Positions 14,664 to 22,846 of a stretch of 39,685 bases of DNA are shown one piece after another; position 1 is the first letter of the stretch; every line of letters begins with the position of its first letter. The notes below the pieces were generated by a model. The model had not been told where the DNA came from and did not search any database. It saw nothing but the letters and a program-made list of their open reading frames with translations. This stretch comes from Bacillota bacterium (GTDB taxonomy: Bacteria; Bacillota; Sulfobacillia; Sulfobacillales; Sulfobacillaceae): the NCBI GenBank assembly GCA_023512105.1, contig JAIMAE010000010.1, positions 1-39,685 of the forward strand, written 5' to 3'. The position numbers and the translations under genes were made by a program.

Positions 14664-15491
14664 GTGCTGTGGATCTGGCTGGGCTTGCGGGTGTCGGCCT
14701 TGACCTTAGAGCGGGTGGGACTGCGGCGGCTGGGGGACCGTCAGTCGCCCTGGCCGGTGATGACGCTGGCTTACGGCGGCGCGGCGTTGGGTTTGTGGGC
14801 GGCCGCCCTGGCCGGCCACGATCTGCGATGGCGCTGGGCGGCGCTGCTCCCCTCCTTAACCTATTGGGCGGCCTTCACCCTCTATACCGTGGCATTGGTC
14901 GAGGGCCCTCTGGCGGTGGTCAGCCCCTGGGCCAACGCCACGGTGCCCTTGCTGTTCGCGCTTCGCCCTAGCGGTGGGGTCGGCGTGGTGCTGGGGCTGG
15001 CCATCTTTGCCGCCGGCACCTGGATGAACAGCGCCGGCCGCCGCCTGGCCCGCGGCGTATGGTATATGTTGGCTTCGGACGCCCTCTTGGCGGCGGCGCG
15101 TCTGCAAGATGCGCATCAGGTCCATGCGCCGCTCAGCTACGGAGCCACCTTATACACGCTGGTGACGGTCTGGATGGTGACCATGACTCAGGTACTTCGC
15201 CAACCTGGCCTGGGGGCGGCTTGGTCGCTCTTACAGCGCCGCCTGGGTTGGGGGATGTTGGCCCTGAGCGCTAACGCTGCCTCCTACCTTACACTCTTGG
15301 TGTTGTTGCGCCACTTGCCGCCGGGGGCGGTCGAGGCGGTCTCCGGGCTTGCCAGCTTTTTCGCGGCCTGGTTGGGGGTGCGCTGGCTGGGCGAGCGGCA
15401 GAGCCGGCGCACCCTCTGGGGCGCATTGTTAATGGCGCTCGGTGCGGGCATGGTTCTTTACGACCACGCCCCAGGGTTTGGGGTACAATAG
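14664..15491 (+). CDS. EamA/DMT-like permease
   Basis: Integral membrane protein of 275 residues with 9-10 hydrophobic helices in two related halves, each ending with a glycine-rich helix (VVLGLAIFAAGTWM and LWGALLMALGAGMVLY). This resembles drug/metabolite transporter superfamily proteins. The sequence between halves is short, and no substrate can be inferred. Start is GTG with AAGGGGGG upstream. It lies 50 bases after vanW on the same strand. Confidence 0.75.
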   Translation: MLWIWLGLRVSALTLERVGLRRLGDRQSPWPVMTLAYGGAALGLWAAALAGHDLRWRWAALLPSLTYWAAFTLYTVALVEGPLAVVSPWANATVPLLFALRPSGGVGVVLGLAIFAAGTWMNSAGRRLARGVWYMLASDALLAAARLQDAHQVHAPLSYGATLYTLVTVWMVTMTQVLRQPGLGAAWSLLQRRLGWGMLALSANAASYLTLLVLLRHLPPGAVEAVSGLASFFAAWLGVRWLGERQSRRTLWGALLMALGAGMVLYDHAPGFGVQ

Positions 15492-15539
15492 GGGCGAACC
15501 GTGCTACTATTTGCTGCCAGCGAAGGTGGGGATGCGTCC

Positions 15540-16100
15540 ATGTTGGACTCGCGCGTGCCGCCCAACCAATCGGTCACTCGACTCTTCCCGGTGTTGCATT
15601 ACGGGCCGGTGCCCCGGATAGACCTTCAGCGATGGCGATTTCGGGTCTTTGGGCTGGTATCTCATCCGCAGGAGCTGACCTGGGAGGAGATGTTGGCCTT
15701 GGACCACAAGCGGGTACAGGCAGATATCCATTGCGTAACCGGTTGGTCGAAGCTCGACACCGAGTGGGAAGGGATTGATCCGTCGGCGGTCTTGCGACTG
15801 GCCGAGCCGTTGCCCGAGGCGGGTTACGTGATGGTGCATGGGATGAACGAGTTTACCACCAATTTACCCCTTCAAGACTTCGTGGCGGAGGGGTCGGTGT
15901 TTGCCTACCGGTTTCACGGACAACCGCTGGCCCCCGAACACGGAGGCCCCATGCGTCTGGTGGTGCCGCATTTATACTTCTGGAAGAGTGCCAAGTGGGT
16001 CACGGGGATCGAATTGTTGGCCGCGGACCGTCCAGGGTTCTGGGAAGAGCGGGGGTACCATATGCGCGGCGATCCTTGGCGGGAAGAACGCTACTGGTAA
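15540..16100 (+). CDS. sulfite-oxidase-fold molybdopterin protein, single-domain
   Basis: 186 residues with an oxidoreductase molybdopterin-binding domain, similar to short YuiH-type proteins. The molybdenum-ligand cysteine is C65 in ADIHCVTGWS, and the HGGPMRLVVPHLYFWKSAKWV segment is typical of the fold. It has no Tat signal and no haem or dimerisation domain, so it is probably cytosolic; the substrate is unknown. The frame is open to a GTG at 15501, but ATG 15540 is preferred for its upstream GGTGGGG and because homologues start near this point. Sulfite or another oxyanion is a guess from the family name only. Confidence 0.88.
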   Translation: MLDSRVPPNQSVTRLFPVLHYGPVPRIDLQRWRFRVFGLVSHPQELTWEEMLALDHKRVQADIHCVTGWSKLDTEWEGIDPSAVLRLAEPLPEAGYVMVHGMNEFTTNLPLQDFVAEGSVFAYRFHGQPLAPEHGGPMRLVVPHLYFWKSAKWVTGIELLAADRPGFWEERGYHMRGDPWREERYW

Positions 16101-16118
16101 GCGGGGCGATGGGGGACC

Positions 16119-16649
16119 GTGAAGATCTACAGCGGGCAAGGGGACCGAGGAGAGACAGAACTCGGGCCGGGAGTGCGAGTGCGCAAGGACGACCCGCGGC
16201 TTGAAGGCGTGGGCGCCGTTGAGGAAGCCAACGCCGCGGTAGGCGTGGTGCGAGCTTTTCTCGCGGACGCTTGGGTGGGCGAGATCCTGGAATCGGTTCA
16301 GAATCATCTCTTCGCGCTGTCGCACGCCTTGCTAGGGGCATCGGTGGAGCCCAAGCCCTTGATTCGGGCGGAGGATGTCCATCAACTCGAGGCATGGATC
16401 GACGCGGTAGCGCAGGAGTTGTTTCCGTTGCAGAATTTCGTCATCCCCACCGGTGTCCCTGCCGCTGCGCTGCTGCACTGGGCCCGCACGGTGGTGCGGC
16501 GGGCGGAGCGGCGAGTGGTGGCCTTGCGAGAGGACGGCGGGTTGGAGGTGGCCATGAAGTACCTCAACCGGCTTTCCGACCTGTTGTTTGTGCTTGCGCG
16601 CAAGCTGAATCACGAGCAGGGCATCGGCGACATCATCGCCAGTTTTTAG
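16119..16649 (+). CDS. cob(I)alamin adenosyltransferase, PduO type
   Basis: Transfers the adenosyl group of ATP to cob(I)alamin, giving coenzyme B12. 176 residues, usual length. The N-terminal ATP-binding motif YSGQGDRGETEL matches the family's YTRTGDxGxTxL. The C-terminal helices carry RRAERRVVAL and MKYLNRLSDLLFVLAR, the most conserved blocks. GTG start with GGGGG upstream, 18 bases after the previous gene. No B12-dependent enzyme gene is in the window. Confidence 0.92.
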   Translation: MKIYSGQGDRGETELGPGVRVRKDDPRLEGVGAVEEANAAVGVVRAFLADAWVGEILESVQNHLFALSHALLGASVEPKPLIRAEDVHQLEAWIDAVAQELFPLQNFVIPTGVPAAALLHWARTVVRRAERRVVALREDGGLEVAMKYLNRLSDLLFVLARKLNHEQGIGDIIASF

Positions 16650-16689
16650 GGAGCGGACGAGCGACCACGGGCCGAAAGGGGGGAAGACG

Positions 16690-17109
16690 ATGGCCGTCCG
16701 ATACTTTACGGTGAACGAAGCCAACCAGTTGGTACCGATCCTCCGTCAGATGTTGCAACGCCTCAAGGCATTGCAGGCGGAGGCCCGCAGCAAATACGAA
16801 GAGATGCGAGACATCCGCGAAGTGGGGTATCGCAAGGACGGCAATCTGATCATGTTGGCAGACTATCAGCGGGCCAAGCGCGATTTTGATGCCATCGTGG
16901 CAGAGGCCAACCAATTGTTGGGGGAGATCAACCAGATGGGGTGTCGGGTGACCGACGTGGAAATGGGGTTGGTCGACTTTCCGGCCAAGATCTCTGGGGT
17001 TCAAGTGTATCTATGCTGGCAGATGCAAGAGCCCGAAGTGGCGTACTATCACGGACTCAATGAAGGGTATGCAGGCCGACGGCCGCTGAACCACGTCAAA
17101 CCGTCGTGA
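16690..17109 (+). CDS. DUF2203 family protein
   Basis: 139 residues. The family features are all present: opening FTVNEANQLVPIL, a long charged helix, GCRVTDVEMGLVDFPA and a VYLCWQMQEPEVAYYHGLNEGYAGRRPL ending. Function is unknown. The helix spanning about residues 20-85 could form a coiled coil. ATG preceded by GGGGGGAAG; same strand and 40 bases after the adenosyltransferase gene. Confidence 0.88.
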   Translation: MAVRYFTVNEANQLVPILRQMLQRLKALQAEARSKYEEMRDIREVGYRKDGNLIMLADYQRAKRDFDAIVAEANQLLGEINQMGCRVTDVEMGLVDFPAKISGVQVYLCWQMQEPEVAYYHGLNEGYAGRRPLNHVKPS

Positions 17110-17143
17110 GCGCGACGGCGTTCGCTGCCCAAGGGATGGGGCC

Positions 17144-17158
17144 GCGCCCTCCGGGCGC
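17144..17158 (+). other. short GC hairpin in the gap before the FNR gene
   Basis: GCGCCC and GGGCGC with loop TCC. There is no T run and no recognised RNA family. It may stabilise the 3' end of the DUF2203 transcript. Confidence 0.3.
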
Positions 17159-17215
17159 ACGGCAAACCCCGTAGCCGGCAAGGCAATATCGACAAGGGAT
17201 GAGAGACCAAAAGCC

Positions 17216-18187
17216 ATGGCCATACAGGAGAAAATCGACGACATTCTGATCATTGGCGGAGGGCCGGTGGGGCTGTACGGGGCGTACGTCGCCGGGCTGC
17301 ACCGCTTCAAAGTGCGGATCGTGGAGCGCTTGGAACGGTTAGGAGGGCAGGCCGAGTACCTGTTTCCGGACAAGCCGGTGTACGACGTCGGGGGGATTCC
17401 GGCCATCACCGGCCGGCAACTGGTGGAACAACTCAAGCGCCAAGCCTATCAATCGTCGTTCCTAGAGGTTTCCTTGGGCGAGGCGGCCCTGCGCTTGGAG
17501 CGCCAACCTGACCTGTGGGTGCTGGACACCACCAAGGGACGCCATTACGCCCGGTGCGTGATCATCACCGCCGGGATTGGGGAATTTAGGCCGCGCAAGT
17601 TGGACAACCCCCGGGTCGACGGTTGGGAGGGGCAGGGCGTGCACTACGTCGTCGACCGCTTGTCGGTGTTTCAGGGGCGGCGGGTGCTGGTGGTGGGCGG
17701 AGGCAACTCGGCGGCCGATTGGGCCATGGCCTTGATCCCCCTGGCGCGGTCGGTGACCATGATTCACCGGCGCAGCGAATTTCAATGTCACGCCGACAGC
17801 CTGGCCAAGCTGCGCGCCGCCCCGGAGGTGACCATGATTCCCAATGCTACCTTGGAAGGGTGCGACGGGGTGGGCCACGTAGCCTCCGCGACCATCCGGC
17901 GCCTTGACCTCGACCGCGAAGAGACCCTCCCGGTCGAGGAGGTGATTGTGGCCATCGGGCTGATCCCCGAGCCAGGACCCCTGGCCGAATGGGGACTGAT
18001 CATGGTCGGTCCGGAAATTCAGGTCGATGCCCGCATGGCGACCAACCTCCCGATGGTGTACGCGGCCGGAGACATCGTACACTATCCCGGCAAAGTCAAA
18101 TTGATGGCCACCGGGTTTGGGGAGGTTGCCACCGCCGTCGAGTCGGCCCGACAGGCCTTGAAGGCCATGGGCATCGCTCCGCATTGA
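17216..18187 (+). CDS. ferredoxin-NADP reductase, thioredoxin-reductase-like
   Basis: FAD enzyme passing electrons between NADPH and ferredoxin or flavodoxin, 323 residues. It has the FAD-binding GGGPVGLYGAY (about 14-24), ERLERLGGQ, the NADPH-binding VVGGGNSAADWA and the C-terminal YAAGDIVHYPGKVKL. No CxxC redox motif is present, so it is not a thioredoxin reductase; this fits the YumC-type enzymes of Bacillota. Start ATG with GATGAGAG-like purines upstream. It could supply reduced ferredoxin or reoxidise it; no ferredoxin gene is adjacent. Confidence 0.9.
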   Translation: MAIQEKIDDILIIGGGPVGLYGAYVAGLHRFKVRIVERLERLGGQAEYLFPDKPVYDVGGIPAITGRQLVEQLKRQAYQSSFLEVSLGEAALRLERQPDLWVLDTTKGRHYARCVIITAGIGEFRPRKLDNPRVDGWEGQGVHYVVDRLSVFQGRRVLVVGGGNSAADWAMALIPLARSVTMIHRRSEFQCHADSLAKLRAAPEVTMIPNATLEGCDGVGHVASATIRRLDLDREETLPVEEVIVAIGLIPEPGPLAEWGLIMVGPEIQVDARMATNLPMVYAAGDIVHYPGKVKLMATGFGEVATAVESARQALKAMGIAPH

Positions 18188-18324
18188 CCGGCCGCCGGCC
18201 GCAGCGTAGGGTAGGTGGTAGCGAGGGGCGGGAAGGGAATCAGCCAGGCCACGTCGTAGTACGAGTTGATTGGACTGCCTTTTGCAAGCCATGCCAAAGC
18301 GGGCTGCCTGCGGCAAGCAAAGAA

Positions 18325-18369
18325 GGGAGGTTCGGCGCCGCGCTGGTTTACAGGCGGCGCTAAGCGAGA
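18325..18369 (+). promoter_or_regulatory. Shine-Dalgarno bridged to the start codon by a hairpin
   Basis: GGGAGG (18325-18330) lies 39 bases before the aldolase ATG, too far for normal initiation. Between them GCGCCGC/GCGGCGC plus an inner CTG/CAG form a strong hairpin (18335-18360, one bulged G, loop GTTTA). Looping it out leaves about 13 bases between the Shine-Dalgarno site and the ATG. A similar layout precedes the FAD-subunit gene at 26071. Confidence 0.5.
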
Positions 18370-19263
18370 ATGGAACGACCTAACTTGGATACCTTACGGG
18401 TATCGGCCGGGAAACGGGCCCGGCTGCATCAGTTGCTGTACCAAGCCGGTCCGGCCAACGGCACCTTGATGATCCTACCGGTTGACCAAGGGCTGGAGCA
18501 CGGACCGCGCGACTTTTTGGATGCTCCAGAGAGCCAAGACCCGCACCATCAGTTCCGAATCGCCGTGGAAGGGCGGTTTTCCGCTATCGCCGTGCAAATC
18601 GGGCTGGCGGAGAAGTACTACCCCGATTATGCCGGGAAAATTCCCTTGGTATTAAAGTTGAATGGCAAGACCGAGATCCCGTCTGACGAGGCGCCGATTT
18701 CCCCCGTCAACGCCAGCGTGGAGGACGCGGTGCGCCTGGGGGCGGTGGCGGTGGGCTACACGTTGTATGTCGGGTCGCCGCGCCAGGATGAGGATTTTCG
18801 CCAATTCTGCGAGGTTCGGCAGCAGGCCGAACGATTCGGCATGCCGGTGATCGTCTGGTCGTATCCGCGCGGGGCCGCAATCGAGGCCAAAGGCGGACGG
18901 GACAGCGTCTACGCCGTCGACTACGCGGCGCGGGTGGCCCAGGAATTGGGGGCCGACATCATCAAACTCAACGTCCCCAAAGTGGAGCCGGAGCGCTTGG
19001 CCAAGGCGCCGCGGGCATACCAGCGGGAGTGGACGGTGGAGGAGGCCTTGCGTCAGGTGATTCGCTCGGCCGGGCGCTCCCTGGTCATCTTCGCCGGCGG
19101 CGAGCGGGGGGGAGTGGAGGAGACGATCGAGAAGGCGCGCATGTGCCTGGAAGCCGGCGCGACCGGTCTCATTTTCGGCCGCAACGTGTGGCAACGTCCT
19201 TACCATGAGGCCTTGGAGGTGTCGCAAGCCGTGCATCGGCTGTTGGCCCAGCACAGCCGCTGA
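18370..19263 (+). CDS. class I fructose-bisphosphate aldolase, FbaB/DhnA type
   Basis: Schiff-base aldolase of 297 residues, of the archaeal/FbaB type rather than the class II zinc enzymes. Key features are PVDQGLEHGP (38-47), ADIIKLN with the Schiff-base lysine K199, and the phosphate-binding FAGGERGG and GATGLIFGRNVWQ segments at the C-terminal end of the barrel. It probably splits or forms fructose-1,6-bisphosphate; related enzymes act on other phosphorylated sugars. ATG 18370 has only a weak adjacent ribosome site and appears to depend on the upstream hairpin. Confidence 0.88.
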   Translation: MERPNLDTLRVSAGKRARLHQLLYQAGPANGTLMILPVDQGLEHGPRDFLDAPESQDPHHQFRIAVEGRFSAIAVQIGLAEKYYPDYAGKIPLVLKLNGKTEIPSDEAPISPVNASVEDAVRLGAVAVGYTLYVGSPRQDEDFRQFCEVRQQAERFGMPVIVWSYPRGAAIEAKGGRDSVYAVDYAARVAQELGADIIKLNVPKVEPERLAKAPRAYQREWTVEEALRQVIRSAGRSLVIFAGGERGGVEETIEKARMCLEAGATGLIFGRNVWQRPYHEALEVSQAVHRLLAQHSR

Positions 19264-19333
19264 CCGGCAGCGACATCGCTCGATGGAGCTAGTTTCCAGC
19301 TTCTGGCGGGGTTGGCAGGAGATTTCGCCGCTC

Positions 19334-19351
19334 CGCCAGAGGCGCTTTTTT
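19334..19351 (+). terminator. weak terminator after the aldolase gene
   Basis: CGCC-AGA-GGCG is followed after one base by six Ts (19346-19351). The stem is only 4 bp but an alternative pairing with an upstream CGCC exists; the T run is the main support. Confidence 0.45.
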
Positions 19352-19405
19352 GCGGGGGGCATAGCGTAACAGCGTCAGGCACCTGGAAGGAGACGCTGAA
19401 CGGAA

Positions 19406-20215
19406 ATGCCTTTGGACGAACAGCAGGAAGCGGCGGTAGGAGAGTGGATTGAAAAGCCGCAACGCGAGGTGGGGAGCATCACCTGGAGACGGTGGGTGAT
19501 TCGCACCCACCTGGTAGCGGTGGGGGAGCCTCTGGAAGAGACCTTGACGCCTTACCTGTTGGGGCGGGTGGGGCCGCGGGACGTGGTGGTGTTGGGCGAG
19601 AAGATCGTCGCCATCGGCGAGGGGCGCGCGGTGCCCCTAGACTCGGTGAAGGTCAGGCCGTTTGCCCGCTGGATGGCTCGCCAAGTCCGGCCCCTCGGCT
19701 ACGGGCTGGGCTTGAGGCGGCCGGAGACGATGGAGATGGCGATTCGCGAGGTGGGGTGGCTGCGGATTTTGGCGGCGGCGGGAGCCGGCGCCTTCGACCG
19801 ACTGGTTGGCCGCTCCGGCGATTTTTACCGCGTCGCCGGCCGGCGGGTGGCGGCCATCGACGGACCCGGACCCACCACGATTGCCCCCTACAACCGTTAC
19901 ATTGTCCTGGCGCCCCTAAGAGCCGGTGAGTTGGCCGAGCGGCTCGCTCGCCGGTTGCGGGCGGGGGTGGCGGTGGTGGACGTCAACGATGTAGGCAGCG
20001 AGGTGTTGGCGGCCTCGCGCGGGGTCAACGCCGCCTGGGTCCGCGAGCTGCTTCGGGACAACCCGATGGGGCAAGGCGCGCAACGCACGCCGCTGGGGGT
20101 GTTGCGACCGGTGCGGCACCAACGGCGTCCCCGCCGATGGCGCGAGGGCAGCGAGCAGGCGGTGGGCGGAACCTGGATCCCGCTAGGCGGCAGCGGAGAC
20201 GGGCCCTTGGCGTAA
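19406..20215 (+). CDS. CofE-like F420-0:gamma-glutamyl ligase family protein
   Basis: 269 residues. The central part (about 28-235) matches the F420-ligase fold: RTHLVAVGEPLEETL, VVVLGEKIVAIGEG, a VVDVNDVGSEVLAASRGV segment, and a C-terminal RDNPMGQGAQRTPLGVLRP. The last 35 residues are basic and low-complexity. Canonical CofE adds glutamates to F420-0, but no other F420 genes are in the window and family members in Bacillota may act on a different cofactor or peptide. The ATG has AAGGAG about 13 bases upstream, which is long, so the true start could differ slightly. A terminator follows. Confidence 0.75.
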   Translation: MPLDEQQEAAVGEWIEKPQREVGSITWRRWVIRTHLVAVGEPLEETLTPYLLGRVGPRDVVVLGEKIVAIGEGRAVPLDSVKVRPFARWMARQVRPLGYGLGLRRPETMEMAIREVGWLRILAAAGAGAFDRLVGRSGDFYRVAGRRVAAIDGPGPTTIAPYNRYIVLAPLRAGELAERLARRLRAGVAVVDVNDVGSEVLAASRGVNAAWVRELLRDNPMGQGAQRTPLGVLRPVRHQRRPRRWREGSEQAVGGTWIPLGGSGDGPLA

Positions 20216-20225
20216 CCGGCAATGG

Positions 20226-20253
20226 GCGGGGCGAAAGGCCCCGCACATTTTTT
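20226..20253 (+). terminator. rho-independent terminator after the CofE-like gene
   Basis: GCGGGGC and GCCCCGC form a 7-bp stem with loop GAAAG, followed by ACA and six Ts, 11 bases past the stop. Confidence 0.88.
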
Positions 20254-20329
20254 GCGGTCCAACCGGGACAAGCCGAGTGTGATAGGAGGCTTCCCGGCAA
20301 ACCACTATAATGGAGGCGGAGGTGGCAAG

Positions 20330-20563
20330 ATGGTAGAAGCCGAATTGGTCGTCGATGCCAAGGGGCTTCGCTGCCCTTTGCCGATCATCAAGGCCAAGAA
20401 GGGCGTCGAGTCGGTGGCGGTGGGGCAGGTGGTGGAGGTGCAGTGCACCGACCCGGGGTCGGTGGCCGATTTTCGCGCCTGGTCGCAGAGTACCGGCCAC
20501 GAGTTGATCGACCAGCGCGAAGAAGATGGCGTATACACTTTTTGGCTGCGCCGCCACCACTAG
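20330..20563 (+). CDS. TusA/SirA-family sulfur carrier protein
   Basis: 77 residues, the normal size. The family signature is the N-terminal GLRCPLPIIKAK, with the persulfide-carrying cysteine of the CPxP motif. The rest has the two-layer pattern ending HELIDQREEDGVYTFWLRR. It probably relays sulfane sulfur to a biosynthetic or oxidative acceptor. ATG 20330 follows a long purine tract (GGAGGCGGAGGTGG). It stands between a terminator and leucine dehydrogenase. The sulfur operon at 37.7 kb shares the theme but is not adjacent. Confidence 0.92.
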   Translation: MVEAELVVDAKGLRCPLPIIKAKKGVESVAVGQVVEVQCTDPGSVADFRAWSQSTGHELIDQREEDGVYTFWLRRHH

Positions 20564-20617
20564 CCTTGGCCGTCATGACCCGGCAGAGCGCGTGACCAGC
20601 GGAGGAGTTAAGCGATC

Positions 20618-21694
20618 ATGGATATTTTTGCCGAGATGAAGCGGCGCGGTCACGAACAAGTCATCTTTAATTACGACCGGGTCACAGGACTTCAGGCGAT
20701 TATCGCCATCCACGACACCAGCCTCGGGCCGGCGGTAGGGGGATGCCGAATCTGGCCGTACCCCTCTGAGGAGGCGGCGCTGGAGGACGCCTTGCGCCTC
20801 TCAGAGACGATGACCTACAAAGCCGCCCTGGCCGGCATCGACTTCGGCGGGGGCAAGGTGGTGGTTTTAGGCGAGCCGGAACCGGAGCAACGCGAACTGT
20901 GGCTGCGGGCTCTCGGTCGTTTTATCGAAACCTTGCACGGGCGGCTGTGGGTGGGGGAGGACGTAGGCACCTCGGCCGAGGACTTGGCGTTGATGCAGCG
21001 GGAGACCCACTATGTGATGGGCCTGCCGGTGGCTTATGGGGGTTCCGGCGACACCGGGGTCACGGCGGCCCGAGGGGTCATCGCCGCCATGGAGGCCGCC
21101 TTGATGCATCGCCATGGGTCCCGGAGTTTGGAGGGACGCCGCGTAGCCGTGCAAGGGCTAGGCAAGGTGGGGTTGGAGCTGACTCGCCAACTGGTCGAGC
21201 GGGGCGCCCAGGTGGTGGCTGCCGACATCAACCCCCACGCGGTGGGCAAAGCGGTATCGGAACTCGGCATAGAACCTGCCGACCCCTGGACCATTCTGGA
21301 AACGCCCTGCGACATCCTCGCCCCCTGCGCGCTCGGCGGCGTCATCGACGCGGAGGGCGTGGGACGGCTGCGCTGCCAGATCATCGCCGGGTCGGCCAAC
21401 AATCCGCTCAAGGACAATCAGGTCGCGGAGAAGTTGCGCCAACGGGGCATCCTCTACGCTCCGGACTTCATCGCCAACGCCGGCGGGATGATCCAGCTCA
21501 CCGACGAGCTGGAGGGGTTCCGGGCCGAGCGGGTCCGCCACCGGGTGGAGGCCATCTACGAGATTTTGTTGCAGGTGTTTGCCAGCGCGGAACGGCAGGG
21601 CCGCTCGACCGTTGAGGTGGCCTTGGAGATGGTCGAGGAGCGGCTTAGGCTTTTGACCGACATCCACCGGATCTCCCTGGGCCGTTCCCGTTAA
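20618..21694 (+). CDS. leucine dehydrogenase
   Basis: NAD-dependent oxidative deamination of leucine, valine or isoleucine. 358 residues, close to the 364-366 of Bacillus enzymes. The catalytic segment MTYKAALAGIDFGGGK carries K68 and K80, the same numbers as in the well-studied Bacillus enzyme. DVGTSAEDL supplies the conserved aspartate and VQGLGKVG is the NAD-binding loop; ANAGGMIQ follows near the C-terminus. Shorter than glutamate dehydrogenases (about 420). Start ATG with GGAGGAG upstream. It meets the minus-strand XRE gene tail to tail with a 4-base overlap. It would supply keto acids for branched-chain lipids. Confidence 0.92.
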   Translation: MDIFAEMKRRGHEQVIFNYDRVTGLQAIIAIHDTSLGPAVGGCRIWPYPSEEAALEDALRLSETMTYKAALAGIDFGGGKVVVLGEPEPEQRELWLRALGRFIETLHGRLWVGEDVGTSAEDLALMQRETHYVMGLPVAYGGSGDTGVTAARGVIAAMEAALMHRHGSRSLEGRRVAVQGLGKVGLELTRQLVERGAQVVAADINPHAVGKAVSELGIEPADPWTILETPCDILAPCALGGVIDAEGVGRLRCQIIAGSANNPLKDNQVAEKLRQRGILYAPDFIANAGGMIQLTDELEGFRAERVRHRVEAIYEILLQVFASAERQGRSTVEVALEMVEERLRLLTDIHRISLGRSR

Positions 21695-22335
21695 GAGGAG
21701 CGCGCCCGCAAGAGCCCTTCGGCGACGGCGGCCACCGTGGCTTGGTCCTGCGGGCTCAGCCGCGACCACCATTCTGGCGCCGGCGCCGGGGATGCTTGGA
21801 CAAAGGCGCCGGGAGGAGCCTCGATGGCCGCCAGGGCCTGGTCCAGGGTGGACGGCAGCTCGGCTCGGGCGGGGTGCGGCCGCAAGGCATGCCACTGGGA
21901 GCGGACGTGGTCGTAGAGGGCGACAAATCCATATTCCCGGATGGCTTCGGCCAGTTGGGGATCCCGCGCGGCTATCGGCTCCAGCCAGCTCGGTTCCTGG
22001 CTGATCGCCTTGGCCACGGCGTAACGGTGGATGGTGTCGACCACTTCCAGCCACTGATTGGCCAGGGCAATCCAAGCCGGGAGATCCGTCAGTTTCGGCC
22101 AATCTGGATAGGGGATCTCCACATCGGCCAACAGCGCAATCTCAAATTCCGACCAGCCGAAGATCTGGCTCAGCTGAGCGACTTGACGCGGACGAGGATA
22201 GCGGTACCCCTCCTCCATGTACCCGACGTAGTAGTCCGGGACTCCGAGCCGTTGGCCTAATTCTCGCCGGGTCAAACCGCGGCTCTCTCGAAGATAGCGG
22301 ATCACCGGAGCGTAAGCGGGAACGCGTCGAGCCAC
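21691..22335 (-). CDS. XRE-family transcriptional regulator with unknown C-terminal domain
   Basis: 214 residues. Residues 12-65 form a Cro/C1-type helix-turn-helix (LRESRGLTRRELGQRLGVPDYYV, then the recognition helix and RQVAQL). The remaining 145 residues are acidic, tryptophan-rich and not recognised; there is no membrane segment. GTG 22335 is chosen because AAGGAG (22343-22348 on the plus strand) is 7 bases upstream; the frame is open to a TTG at 22356. It is divergent from the small membrane protein gene and may control it or itself. Confidence 0.82.
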   Translation of the reverse strand: MARRVPAYAPVIRYLRESRGLTRRELGQRLGVPDYYVGYMEEGYRYPRPRQVAQLSQIFGWSEFEIALLADVEIPYPDWPKLTDLPAWIALANQWLEVVDTIHRYAVAKAISQEPSWLEPIAARDPQLAEAIREYGFVALYDHVRSQWHALRPHPARAELPSTLDQALAAIEAPPGAFVQASPAPAPEWWSRLSPQDQATVAAVAEGLLRARSS

Positions 22336-22397
22336 ATCGATTCTCCTTTGCTGCAAGGAACTTGCCGATCTCTCGACCCTAGCATAGCAATCCTGGC

Positions 22398-22427
22398 TTG
22401 GTCTTGGGGGGAAGAGTTTGCTATAAT
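22398..22427 (+). promoter_or_regulatory. sigma-A type promoter of the small membrane protein gene
   Basis: TTGGTC and a perfect TATAAT are separated by 18 bases. The -10 box lies about 98 bases before the start at 22525, leaving an untranslated leader. Confidence 0.6.
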
Positions 22428-22524
22428 GGCGAGCGGAAATTCTGGCAGAACGGCGCGGCCGAGGGTCGCAGAACGGGTGGCTGAGGCCGGGCGGATTGGA
22501 TAGTCCACACGCGAGGTGAGTCCG

Positions 22525-22713
22525 GTGCCGATTGGAAACATGCCGATGAAGACGACGCTGGGGACCCTGGCCTTGATTTTAGGCGTGGTGTTGGCGGCGG
22601 TGATGCTGTTCGAGCGCAAAACCCCTGGTTACCGCCACGTGACCACGTTTTACGGATTGGTGGGGGTGGCCCTGGCGGTAGTCGGATTGGCCACCATCGC
22701 GGTCGGATTTTAG
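22525..22713 (+). CDS. small membrane protein, 62 aa
   Basis: Not recognised as a family. Two hydrophobic helices (about LGTLALILGVVLAAVML and FYGLVGVALAVVGLATIAV) are joined by the charged loop ERKTPGYRHV. The start is uncertain: GTG 22525 has GAGGTGA 5 bases upstream, while GTG 22516 and ATGs at 22540 and 22546 are in frame. A sigma-A-like promoter lies upstream and the codon pattern is GC-rich at third positions, both supporting a real gene. Confidence 0.65.
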   Translation: MPIGNMPMKTTLGTLALILGVVLAAVMLFERKTPGYRHVTTFYGLVGVALAVVGLATIAVGF

Positions 22714-22846
22714 CCTGGCCGGTCGGGCTCGGGCGATAACGTCCGGTTGGAGGGTCGCGGGCGCCGCGCGCCATAAGCGGCCCTTTACGGTTTTCCCTGG
22801 ACTATTGGGTTGGTTCGCCTCATACCCATAGGCCGGGGGGGATTCC

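Noticed and set aside
17140-17215. c-di-GMP-I riboswitch suggested by GGCAAACC and a nearby hairpin
   Set aside because: The order and pairing of conserved elements do not fit, and no tetraloop-receptor pair is visible.
17216-18187. Thioredoxin reductase
   Set aside because: The fold matches, but the CxxC redox motif is absent, so ferredoxin-NADP reductase is the better call.
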